Positions 25,076 to 32,618 of a stretch of 64,000 nt of DNA are shown here, one piece after another. This DNA comes from Paenibacillus sp. DMB20. GTDB lineage: Bacteria > Bacillota > Bacilli > Paenibacillales > Paenibacillaceae. Both the position numbers and the translations under genes were made by a program. The stretch is from the NCBI RefSeq assembly GCF_000987955.1, contig NZ_LAZU01000053.1:1-64000 (forward strand). Direction: 5' to 3'. The notes beneath the pieces were generated by a model, which did no database searches, had not been told where the DNA came from, and was given only the letters and a program-made list of their open reading frames with translations. The number at the start of each line of letters is the position of its first letter. The stretch's first letter is position 1.

Positions 25076-25100
25076 ATGAAGAGGGTAAAGCAACCTTTAT

Positions 25101-26078
25101 TCATGAGTCTTTCGGGTAACGGATCTCCAATTTTGTGTGCAGATCGACGGATTGACCTGAGCCAAGATGAATCAGGCCGGTAACGTCTGCCGGAAGATCC
25201 AAATTCGGAGCGTTGGGAAGCCAAGTGTAAGGCTCGATGCAGAGGAACTGGTCGGCCGTCCCTTTAGTATAGAGGACCCAATGTTTAAAGTAAGAGCGGT
25301 CCGCCGTGTAATGGATACCATATCCATCCTTGCGGATTAACCGTGCTTCAGCCGGCTGTCCATCCGGAATTTTGAAAATAGTATCGAAATCGGTGCCTTC
25401 TAAATTTAACCCCGTATTAAGGGAGGCCCATTGATTCAACGGCGCGATTTTGCCCGAGGGTAGTAACTCTTCGTCGAGCGTGTAAATGCCATCGACCGGC
25501 AGCTGAAGCGTCCATTGATCCGGACGGCCGTCAAGCAGGAACCACGTATGGTAACCCATTCCGAAAGGAACGGCTCGCTCGCCCTCGTTGGTGATTCGCA
25601 GCGTCTGGTGAAATTCGGAGCCCTGCAAACGGAAATTCATTTCAAGTTTTAGCGGCTCCGGCATTTGCGACATCCAGCGGGAATCGTCCGCCGTAGAGAA
25701 TTCCGTGCTGACCGTGCAGCCGTCCTCATCTTCTTCGATATCACTAACACACCATGCCTGGGTTCTGTGCAGGCCGTGGATATGGTTTTCGTTTGCAGTA
25801 TTTTGGTCAAACTGGAAGCGGGTTCCTTCGTATTCGAAACGGCCTTTGGATATCCGCCCTGGAGGAATGAGCATCGGCATGCCGAAGTGGTAAGGTTTTT
25901 GCAAATAAAAAGCCAACTCACTTTCGTCCGGCCGCCTCAAAATCTGGCGTTGTTCCTGCAGGTCCTTGATTTCAATGACATTGTTGCCAAGACGCGGAAG
26001 AAGGGTTACTTCCAGCCGGCCGCTGTTCAGGATATAAGTATCGTAACCATTCCATTGTCCTTTGGTCACTTGATTCAT
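25101..26078 (-). CDS. galM: Aldose 1-epimerase
   Basis: 325 residues of the galactose mutarotase fold. Conserved substrate residues are visible: the NENHIHGLHR histidines (about 97-106), and GMGYHTWFL with the second histidine (about 173). The C-terminal catalytic glutamate lies in CIEPYTWLPNAPN. Interconverts alpha and beta anomers of hexoses. No galactose genes are nearby, so it may act on glucose or another sugar. ATG behind AAAGGAGC on the minus strand. Flanked by two SASP genes in opposite orientation. Confidence 0.88.
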   Translation of the reverse strand: MNQVTKGQWNGYDTYILNSGRLEVTLLPRLGNNVIEIKDLQEQRQILRRPDESELAFYLQKPYHFGMPMLIPPGRISKGRFEYEGTRFQFDQNTANENHIHGLHRTQAWCVSDIEEDEDGCTVSTEFSTADDSRWMSQMPEPLKLEMNFRLQGSEFHQTLRITNEGERAVPFGMGYHTWFLLDGRPDQWTLQLPVDGIYTLDEELLPSGKIAPLNQWASLNTGLNLEGTDFDTIFKIPDGQPAEARLIRKDGYGIHYTADRSYFKHWVLYTKGTADQFLCIEPYTWLPNAPNLDLPADVTGLIHLGSGQSVDLHTKLEIRYPKDS

Positions 26079-26184
26079 ATCGTTGCTCCTTTACCACAGT
26101 AATCTTCCGAGATAACTAATCACATCATAACAGATTTATCGGCTTTACGTAAAAAAATGCTTGGGTTGACGTAAGGTAACCGAA

Positions 26185-26352
26185 TCAGGATCTTCTTTTT
26201 TTCGCTTTAACGATGAAACCCCATCCGATATTTAAAACGGTCAGGACGCCGAGCCCTAAGGCAGTCCAAATATTATGGCTGATAAAGATGGCTGCCGCGC
26301 TGAGCAATACGATGGAAGAAACTGCAAACCATAGAGACAAGCCTTTGCTCAT
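26185..26352 (-). CDS. 55-residue two-helix membrane protein
   Basis: MSKGLSLWFAVSSIVLLSAA, then a second hydrophobic stretch (ALGLGVLTVLNIGWGFIV) and a basic tail KAKKRRS. Two transmembrane helices with positive-inside tail. ATG sits behind a perfect GGAGG at 14 bases. Family not recognised. Transcribed away from SASP copy 2 and toward galM. Confidence 0.6.
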   Translation of the reverse strand: MSKGLSLWFAVSSIVLLSAAAIFISHNIWTALGLGVLTVLNIGWGFIVKAKKRRS

Positions 26353-26390
26353 GGGGAAAAACCTCCATTAATTATATTTTTAATATTGCG

Positions 26391-26419
26391 GTATAACACT
26401 TCGTGAAGGAGACATAATA
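26391..26419 (+). promoter_or_regulatory. Candidate sigma-G promoter of SASP copy 2
   Basis: GTATA (26391-26395), 17 bases, CATAATA (26413-26419). Same -10 as SASP copy 1. Confidence 0.55.
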
Positions 26420-26476
26420 AGCTTGCAAGCTTGCAATGGAACATTAGACTTGAAGTTGAAGGGAGATATGAATAAC

Positions 26477-26701
26477 ATGGCACGAAGAGGTTCCCGCAGC
26501 AATAATCTGGTTGTACCACAAGCAAACGCAGCTTTGCAGCAACTTAAATTGGAAGCTGCTCAAGAATTGGGCGTAACCATGCCTCAAGACGGCTACATGG
26601 GTAATTATACTTCCCGTGAAACCGGATCGCTTGGCGGATACATCACAAAACGCCTTGTGCAATTGGCAGAACAATCCCTTTCCGGACGCAGCAGCTTGTA
26701 A
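26477..26701 (+). CDS. Alpha/beta-type small acid-soluble spore protein, copy 2
   Basis: 74 residues, nearly identical to copy 1 from SRSNNLVVPQANAALQQ onward, with only a few conservative changes (M/L, Y/L, I/M). Core motifs ELGV and GSLGGYITKRLVQ are kept. DNA-binding forespore protein. ATG 26477 is preferred over 26468 because GAAGGGAG is too close to the latter. The two SASP genes are inverted about galM, suggesting local duplication. Confidence 0.95.
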   Translation: MARRGSRSNNLVVPQANAALQQLKLEAAQELGVTMPQDGYMGNYTSRETGSLGGYITKRLVQLAEQSLSGRSSL

Positions 26702-26717
26702 TTATTACTTGCAATCT

Positions 26718-26747
26718 AACCCGAAGTGCATAGCGCTTCGGGTTTTT
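26718..26747 (+). terminator. Terminator after SASP copy 2
   Basis: AACCCGAAG and CTTCGGGTTTTT with a TGC/GCG-flanked ATA loop. Confidence 0.88.
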
Positions 26748-26879
26748 CGCCTGCCCATTATCCTCGGCAAACGGTGATTCTTAGACAAATTGTGCCCTAA
26801 CGGCCGGCGCAGCGTCAAGATGGAATCACAATGGCAAATGTCACTGAATTGTCATAGAGATGGAACGAATTCCGGATGA

Positions 26880-26909
26880 TTGCCAAACACTTTTTACCGA
26901 TGATATGAT
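26880..26909 (+). promoter_or_regulatory. Promoter of ctaB-sco
   Basis: TTGCCA (26880-26885), 18 bases, TGA-extended TATGAT (26904-26909). 62 bases before ctaB. Confidence 0.55.
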
Positions 26910-26970
26910 AAACTTTATAGCGGAGGCAGTCTTCCTCCATAACGACAGATACAAGGAGGAACGTTAAGAC

Positions 26971-27909
26971 GTGGAAAATCATATGAGTTACCAGGCTCCT
27001 TCGGATTCCGCAACACTGGCATCCGCAAGATCCACGCCTCCCGAAAAAGAGGGAACATGGAAAGATTTTATAACTGTGACGAAACCCGGAATCATCCGGT
27101 CTAATTTAATAGCGGCTTTTGCCGGATTCTGGCTGGCGTCCCGATGGGACATTCAATTTGGCTTAATGATCATGACGCTCCTCGGAACCGTGCTTGTCAT
27201 GGCTTCGTCCTGCGTTTTTAATAACTATTTCGACCGCGATCTGGATATGAAAATGGAACGTACGCGCAACCGTTCGCTTCCGACCGGGCGTTTAACCCCA
27301 AAAGTAGTTCTGTGGTACGCCGTTATCCTGGGAGCTGTCGGACTAGCCGTATTGTTTATTTTCTCAGGGGTGCTGGCCGGCGTATTCGGTCTGGTGGGCA
27401 TGTTTGTATATGTCGTAATATACACCCTGTGGTTGAAACGCACTTCGACCTGGAGCACATCCGTCGGAGCCATATCCGGTGCCATGCCGCCGGTCATCGG
27501 TTACGTAGCGGTTTCGGGAACCGTGGATATGGGCGCGATACTTCTGTTTGCGATGCTGTTTTTGTGGCAGCCTCCGCACTTCTGGGCGCTCGGGATTCGC
27601 CGTGTAGAAGATTACCGGGCGGCTGGCTTTCCTCTGCTACCCGTTGTCAAGGGCATTAAGCGGACCAAGTACCAAATGATTCCTTACCTTGTTTTGCTTG
27701 TTCCATTGCCTGTACTCATGTATAAATACGGGTATGCGGGCATGTTCTTTCTTGTCATTTCGCTGCTGCTATCGCTGGTTTGGCTATACCTTGCGCTTAA
27801 AGGTTTCCGTGCAAAGGATGATGCGGCCTGGTCCAAAAAAGTATTTTTATTCTCCATCAATTACCTGACCCTAAGCTTGTTCGTCCTTGTTTTGAATACC
27901 GTCCATTAA
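26971..27909 (+). CDS. ctaB: Protohaem IX farnesyltransferase (haem O synthase)
   Basis: 312 residues with nine predicted transmembrane helices. UbiA-superfamily Asp-rich motif NNYFDRDLDMKMERTRNR at about 84-101 binds the farnesyl diphosphate magnesium. Converts haem B to haem O for terminal oxidases. GTG 26971 follows AAGGAGG; ATG 26983 is an alternative. Sixty bases upstream of a Sco gene; ctaA, which makes haem A from haem O, lies separately at 40106. Confidence 0.93.
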   Translation: MENHMSYQAPSDSATLASARSTPPEKEGTWKDFITVTKPGIIRSNLIAAFAGFWLASRWDIQFGLMIMTLLGTVLVMASSCVFNNYFDRDLDMKMERTRNRSLPTGRLTPKVVLWYAVILGAVGLAVLFIFSGVLAGVFGLVGMFVYVVIYTLWLKRTSTWSTSVGAISGAMPPVIGYVAVSGTVDMGAILLFAMLFLWQPPHFWALGIRRVEDYRAAGFPLLPVVKGIKRTKYQMIPYLVLLVPLPVLMYKYGYAGMFFLVISLLLSLVWLYLALKGFRAKDDAAWSKKVFLFSINYLTLSLFVLVLNTVH

Positions 27910-27969
27910 AGTAAGATGTTTTTTCTATAAGATGAAATAACGATCGATGGATAAGGGGAGAGGGACGTA

Positions 27970-28587
27970 ATGAACACGCTGAAACGGTACAAATGGACGT
28001 GGCTTCTGCTGGCTGTCTGCGTCATTGCCGCAGGTTTTCTGGTTTCAAACGCTTTGGGTTTAGGAAAAAGCAAGCTGCCTGTCATGGGGCAGGTCGCCGA
28101 TTTCACGATGGAGAATGTGGATGGCAAAACGGTGTCGAGAGACGATACCAAGGGTAAAGCACGGCTCATGTATTTTTACTTTACGAGTTGTCCGGATGTG
28201 TGCCCCGTTACAACTTTCTTACTGTCCCAGATTCAGAACGAGTTGAAGAAGGACGACCTTTTCGGCAAGGATGCGAAGTTCGTCTCCATTTCCTTTGACC
28301 CGAAAACGGACACCAGGGATAAAATCAAAAAATTCGGGGACCGTTTTTTCGCGGATTACAACGGCTGGTACTTCCTTCGGGGAGATCAGGAAGAAACCCG
28401 AAAACTGATGGTGGAATCTTTTAAAATCCCGCTGCTCGGCAATGACTCCACGAATTTCACCCATGGCAATCGAATCGCTTTGGTCGACCAAGACAACAAT
28501 ATCCGTAGAATGTACGATGCGGGAAATCCGGACGACGTAAAGATCGAAGAAGTCGTAAAGGATATTAAAAACTTGATTAACGAATAG
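27970..28587 (+). CDS. SCO1/SenC family copper chaperone
   Basis: 205 residues. N-terminal membrane anchor (about 10-30), then a thioredoxin-like fold with copper-binding C74-x3-C78 (SCPDVCP) and His165 (NFTHGNR). Delivers copper to, or reduces, the CuA site of cytochrome c oxidase outside the membrane. Likely co-transcribed with ctaB. Similar to Bacillus YpmQ/ScoC-type proteins. Confidence 0.92.
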   Translation: MNTLKRYKWTWLLLAVCVIAAGFLVSNALGLGKSKLPVMGQVADFTMENVDGKTVSRDDTKGKARLMYFYFTSCPDVCPVTTFLLSQIQNELKKDDLFGKDAKFVSISFDPKTDTRDKIKKFGDRFFADYNGWYFLRGDQEETRKLMVESFKIPLLGNDSTNFTHGNRIALVDQDNNIRRMYDAGNPDDVKIEEVVKDIKNLINE

Positions 28588-28592
28588 ACGCT

Positions 28593-28633
28593 AAAGCGCC
28601 GGCATCTGCTGCAGATGGCCAAGGCGCTTTTTT
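28593..28633 (+). terminator. Terminator after sco
   Basis: AAAGCGCC and GGCGCTTTTTTT with an inner GGCATCTGC/GCAGATGCC-like stem. Confidence 0.88.
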
Positions 28634-28666
28634 TGCGTTGAACGGCTGCTCTGATAAAGAGGGAAA

Positions 28667-29014
28667 TTAATATTTCGAGGCGGGAGGATACATGATAAAC
28701 TCCTCCAGGCCGGCCTTTTCAAGCTGGGAAATCAGGTATTCATCGGGTGTGCCTTCCACTCCAGCATACCCTCTGCGCGTGTAAATATGCCCTGCATCGG
28801 GAAAAACGTCCCGCAGAACCCCGCGGATTTTTTTGCCGGAGCTGTCATTATCCATAAACAGATACACTTCCTCATCCTTGATCTGGAGGCGAAGCGATTC
28901 CAGCTTGACGGTGTTCAGCGTTCCGAAAGTGCATAATATGGTAACATCCGGAGTCAGCAGCCGACGAAGGCGGCTGCGGTCATTTTTGCCTTCAACGATA
29001 ATGTAAATCGACAA
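28667..29014 (-). CDS. Toprim domain protein
   Basis: About 115 residues, a stand-alone Toprim domain: IYIIVEGKNDRSRLRRLL holds the conserved Glu, and LFMDNDSSGKKIRG the DxD-like pair. Such small Toprim proteins (YusF-type) resemble OLD/RNase M5 nucleases; the natural substrate is unknown. The start is uncertain: TTG 29014 follows AGAGGTGA, while ATG 29032 and 29128 are also in frame. Confidence 0.75.
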   Translation of the reverse strand: MSIYIIVEGKNDRSRLRRLLTPDVTILCTFGTLNTVKLESLRLQIKDEEVYLFMDNDSSGKKIRGVLRDVFPDAGHIYTRRGYAGVEGTPDEYLISQLEKAGLEEFIMYPPASKY

Positions 29015-29133
29015 GTCAGTCACCTCTGTCATTTTCCGGCGTTTCTCTCCGAGATTCCCCGGGAAATGTTCCGACAGGGATATCGGCCTATTATGTATAG
29101 TGTAACTTGTCGGTACGGATTCATGCAAAACGA

Positions 29134-29164
29134 AAAAGCGGCCCCTCCTGGGAAAGGCCGCTTT
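29134..29164 (-). terminator. Terminator after the 32-residue ORF
   Basis: On the minus strand AAAGCGGCC, loop, GGCCGCTTTTTCG. Confidence 0.75.
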
Positions 29165-29177
29165 ACATATTCATTTA

Positions 29178-29276
29178 TTAGATGCAGCTGAGAACGATGA
29201 CCAACAGAATATATAATACCAGAATTAAACCGACCGAAGTATCAACCGGGTAACAATGTTTATGGACTTTACTCAA
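29178..29276 (-). CDS. 32-residue sporulation-type membrane microprotein
   Basis: MSKVHKHCYPVDTSVGLILV followed by LYILLVIVLSCI: a short polar head and one hydrophobic helix ending at the C terminus. It resembles YjcZ-type sporulation microproteins (xxLILVLYILLVIV core). TTG start six bases after GAGGGGTG; a terminator lies right after the stop. Upstream on the minus strand CATATGATA fits the mother-cell sigma-K/E -10, but no good -35 was found. Confidence 0.55.
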   Translation of the reverse strand: MSKVHKHCYPVDTSVGLILVLYILLVIVLSCI

Positions 29277-29411
29277 CAGGATTCACCCCTCGTTTATTTT
29301 GTATCTTGGCGGTTCATTTGCCACACTGTATCATATGTGAAAACACCCATGCCGTTTGTGCATTGGCCTAATGCTACAGTTTTTGGCTTCGAAAGGAATT
29401 GCGTTTTCTCG

Positions 29412-30563
29412 TCAGGGATTGACTCCCGCAGGAAGCTCCAATGGAGAAGCTGCTTTCCGCTGCGGAAGTAAGAGCAAAACGATCATCAACAATACAAAGG
29501 CAACAAAATAGGGAGATATGCTGCCTCTCAGCTGCCCTGCGGCTATGGGACCCACAAACGAGCCTATGGACATGGCAATCGATTGATAGGAGAATACCCT
29601 GCCCAATTTTCCGCCTCCGCTCAGTTCAATGAACAGGGACGATAAAGCAGGAAACAGCAGACCTTTTGCAAGCCCCAGCACAAACAAAACGCCTACGAGC
29701 GGCAGGGATCCGGCCGCAGCCAACGCGTAAAAACAGAGGGCCAGGCCGAGAACGGCGACAGCCACTCTTTTTCCGGGCGCGAATCGGTTCAGAAAAAGCA
29801 TGCTCAAGGTAACAAGCGCCCCCAGGCTTACCGCGGAGAACAGCAGGCCGGTAGACATGATGCTGGCTTGGCCTCCTGCCCGAAGCGGCAGCTCGAAGAA
29901 CAGAATGCCCTGTGAGCAGGCAATCGCAAAAGGAATCAAATATAACCGCAGACTGAAAGGAAGTTTGCCGGACGTGTCGCCCTGAGCCGCGCTTGACGGA
30001 TTCTTTGCGGAGTGAGCAGAGGGTTTGGGGACGGTCAAAAAAGCCATGATGCCGGTGAAAATGAGCAGCCAGCCCAGACTCTGGAAAGTTCCGGAAAATC
30101 CGGTTTTGGCAACGATAAACGCGCCGGCGGCCGGAGACAAAACGGAAGCCAGCGTATGGATGACTCCGTGCCCGGACATATATTTCCCCTGCGTGACTGG
30201 ATCCTTGGACAGGGAAGCAAGCAGCGCAAGGCATGCCGGAGATAGAAATGCAAGCACGAATCCGCTGATGGAGCGGAGAATCAGAAGCTGCCAGGGCATC
30301 TGGACATGGGCCTGCATCAGGAGAATGATGCCGGCCGCAGTCAGGCTGAAAATAATGTAGCGCCGGCTGCCATGCTTATCGATCAGGCCGCCTGCAAGCA
30401 GGTTCCCCGGCAAGTGGGTAAGAGCATAGATGCCCATCATCCATCCGATGAAAGCCGGGGCGGCACCCAGCGAGATCGCGAACGGCGTAAGAACGGGATA
30501 TTGAGCGTGCAGATCAAAAAATGCCAAAAACAAAAACATGTAAAGCCAAACCGCTGTTTTCAC
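29412..30563 (-). CDS. MFS transporter
   Basis: 383 residues with 12 predicted transmembrane helices and the loop 2-3 signature GGLIDKHGSRRYI. Proton-coupled efflux or uptake; substrate not predictable. GTG 30563 has GTAGGAGGTGC eight bases before it, better than the upstream in-frame start at 30584. A dyad (AAAGGT/ACCTTT, 30618-30638) lies in its promoter region and may bind a regulator. No regulator gene adjoins. Confidence 0.85.
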   Translation of the reverse strand: MKTAVWLYMFLFLAFFDLHAQYPVLTPFAISLGAAPAFIGWMMGIYALTHLPGNLLAGGLIDKHGSRRYIIFSLTAAGIILLMQAHVQMPWQLLILRSISGFVLAFLSPACLALLASLSKDPVTQGKYMSGHGVIHTLASVLSPAAGAFIVAKTGFSGTFQSLGWLLIFTGIMAFLTVPKPSAHSAKNPSSAAQGDTSGKLPFSLRLYLIPFAIACSQGILFFELPLRAGGQASIMSTGLLFSAVSLGALVTLSMLFLNRFAPGKRVAVAVLGLALCFYALAAAGSLPLVGVLFVLGLAKGLLFPALSSLFIELSGGGKLGRVFSYQSIAMSIGSFVGPIAAGQLRGSISPYFVAFVLLMIVLLLLPQRKAASPLELPAGVNP

Positions 30564-30617
30564 AAAAGCACCTCCTACCCGCACAAGAGACAGGTTATGT
30601 TCTACTTGTACGCCCCA

Positions 30618-30638
30618 AAGGTCAAGCTTATACCTTTA
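30618..30638 (-). promoter_or_regulatory. Candidate operator upstream of the MFS gene
   Basis: AAAGGT, nine bases, ACCTTT: a 6-base dyad, overlapping a minus-strand TTGACC -35-like element. A second dyad, AGACC/GGTCT, lies 10 bases farther. Confidence 0.3.
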
Positions 30639-30658
30639 ATTCCTAGACCAGGGTCTGG

Positions 30659-30688
30659 CTGACACCCATATGGGGAATCATGTATAAT
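30659..30688 (+). promoter_or_regulatory. Promoter of the 30748 operon
   Basis: CTGACA, 18-base spacer, TATAAT. Followed by a small hairpin (AACGGCTG/CAGCCGTT) before the ribosome site. Confidence 0.5.
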
Positions 30689-30747
30689 CAATAAGAACGG
30701 CTGTCCGTATCAGCCGTTATAGGCATGTCGATAGGAGTGAGATTTTT

Positions 30748-31203
30748 TTGGATACAGTGTTGGATACGCAGGTATGGTTGGAATTTCTGAAACAAAACTG
30801 GCTGGTCATCGCCGTTGCCTTGATTGTTCTTTTTATCGTGGTCAATCTGGTCAAGACGGTAATTAAATGGCTTCTGGTTGTATTGATTGTCGGGGGGCTG
30901 CTGATCTACAGCGGAGTAACCCTGGACCAGATTGGCGAAGTGGTCACCACCGTCAAGAATGAGACGGTCGATACCGTTAAAGCCGAAGTAATGAACCTGA
31001 TGGTCAAGGAAGCAAAAGAAGCAAAATATACATCGAACGGTGACGGGACATTTACGATAAAGGCACCGAATCTGGAGCTGAAAGGGGAGAAGGGCTCTAA
31101 GGAAGTGGAAATAACCTTCAGGGGCGTCCCTATCGGCAAGTGGGACATGAACGAGACGATTCAGGAATACATCGATCAGGCCAAAAACAATACAGGCAGC
31201 TAA
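30748..31203 (+). CDS. Membrane-anchored hypothetical protein (151 aa)
   Basis: TTG start behind AGGAGTGA. Two adjacent hydrophobic helices (about 18-36 and 40-57) and a soluble C-terminal domain of about 90 residues rich in K and E with alternating strands (GTFTIKAPNLELKG, VEITFRGVPIGKWDM). Family not recognised. It precedes a CvpA-like/transglutaminase gene by 28 bases and is probably co-transcribed, so a role at the cell envelope is possible. Confidence 0.7.
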   Translation: MDTVLDTQVWLEFLKQNWLVIAVALIVLFIVVNLVKTVIKWLLVVLIVGGLLIYSGVTLDQIGEVVTTVKNETVDTVKAEVMNLMVKEAKEAKYTSNGDGTFTIKAPNLELKGEKGSKEVEITFRGVPIGKWDMNETIQEYIDQAKNNTGS

Positions 31204-31231
31204 CAGAGTCAGTCAGAAAGGGGGGGGTTCC

Positions 31232-32383
31232 ATGTTTGCGGCTTGGAGCGACAGTTTGCGGGAGGGAAATGCGATTACCATCTTGCTGCTGTTCATCGTA
31301 GCCTTTTCTTTGATTCAGGGTTGGAGTCGGGGAGCTTCCCGCTCAGCCGGGCGGCTCGCTTTTTTTCTTGGTGACGCCCTGCTTCGCCTGATGGGGCTTG
31401 CCATATCCGTTCCGTTTACGCTGTGGCTTTCGCCCATAGCATCCTCCTGGCTGGAATCGCTGGGCAGCAGGATTCCCGAGCGGGAGCTTTCGTTCTGGGA
31501 GCAGCTTTATTATACGGCAGTCAACTCCCTGGCTAATTTCCCGCTGCTCCGTTTTGCGGTTTTGTTTATGATCAGCTACAGTTTGATTGTTTTTATTCTG
31601 CGGCTGTTGATATCTTTAACCATCGGGGGACGAATCGGATTGTTCGGGACGGGGCAGGAACGGCCGGCGACGATCGTCAGCCGGTTTGCGGGAGCAGGCA
31701 TAGGCGTGCTGATGGGAGCCGCGCGCGGCATCATCGTCATTGCGGCGCTGTTCATTTGGGTCAGCCTGAATCCGAATAGCCCCTTCAGCCGTTATGTGGA
31801 GGCATCGCCCGTTTATCGTCAGGGCGCCCAGGCCGTTATTGAGCCGTTGTCCGGCTCGCTGGTAAGGGAGAAGCTGCCGGTCTTTACCCAATCGGTGCAA
31901 AAAGAGCTCAACGGAATCATGCAAAAGAAATACGAGGTCATTGACCACGCGATTCCGGAGGGCATCGAACAGACGGCGGCCCATGTCGTGAAGGGAGCCG
32001 AAACGGACGAGGAAAAGGCCCGCAAGCTTTATGATTGGGTAGGCACCCGCGTATCTTACGATTACGATAAAGTAAAGGTATACGAGGAACAGCGGATATG
32101 GAAAGAGCAGACGCCTCAGGATACTTACGATACCCGTACCGGGGTATGTATCGATTACGCCAGGTTGTACGCCATGATGGCCCGTTCCCAGGATTTAAAG
32201 GTTCGGGTCGTGACGGGAAGAGGTTATAACGGCCAAGGCGGATACGGTCCCCATGCCTGGAACGAGGTTTATCTCCGGGAGAAAAAACAATGGATTCCCC
32301 TCGACCCGACCTGGGCGCAGAGCGGAGACTGGTTTAATCCTCCCCGTTTCAACGAAACCCATATCAAAGAACAGGTATTTTAG
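31232..32383 (+). CDS. CvpA-like membrane domain fused to transglutaminase-like protease
   Basis: 383 residues. The N-terminal 180 hold about five transmembrane helices like CvpA (colicin V production) proteins; the C-terminal part (255-383) is a transglutaminase-like cysteine-protease fold with the triad C306 (RTGVCIDYA), H341 (GPHAWNEV) and D358 (PLDPTW). All three catalytic residues are present. Such fusions are membrane-bound with the catalytic domain on one face, perhaps acting on cell-wall or membrane proteins; substrate unknown. ATG behind AAAGGGGGGG. Confidence 0.85.
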   Translation: MFAAWSDSLREGNAITILLLFIVAFSLIQGWSRGASRSAGRLAFFLGDALLRLMGLAISVPFTLWLSPIASSWLESLGSRIPERELSFWEQLYYTAVNSLANFPLLRFAVLFMISYSLIVFILRLLISLTIGGRIGLFGTGQERPATIVSRFAGAGIGVLMGAARGIIVIAALFIWVSLNPNSPFSRYVEASPVYRQGAQAVIEPLSGSLVREKLPVFTQSVQKELNGIMQKKYEVIDHAIPEGIEQTAAHVVKGAETDEEKARKLYDWVGTRVSYDYDKVKVYEEQRIWKEQTPQDTYDTRTGVCIDYARLYAMMARSQDLKVRVVTGRGYNGQGGYGPHAWNEVYLREKKQWIPLDPTWAQSGDWFNPPRFNETHIKEQVF

Positions 32384-32466
32384 GATGACTAGCAAACGGC
32401 AGTTTTTAACGAATGACCATAGCTGTTTATAGCAGCCCCAATAGGCATTTTATCGACTTCTTAAGG

Positions 32467-32497
32467 CAGTCTTTCTTTAGAGAAAGGCTGTTTTTTT
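32467..32497 (+). terminator. Terminator after the transglutaminase gene
   Basis: CAGTCTTTCT, TTAG loop, AGAAAGGCTG and seven T bases. Confidence 0.9.
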
Positions 32498-32618
32498 GAG
32501 AATTCATACAACTTGGAAAAAATGCTATCTTTATTCGAGAAAGGTCGAGATGAACCTGGCATATCGTTTGTGGTAAGATGATCTTATGTGAAAGCAGTTA
32601 AAAGGGGAGAAGCTTAAG

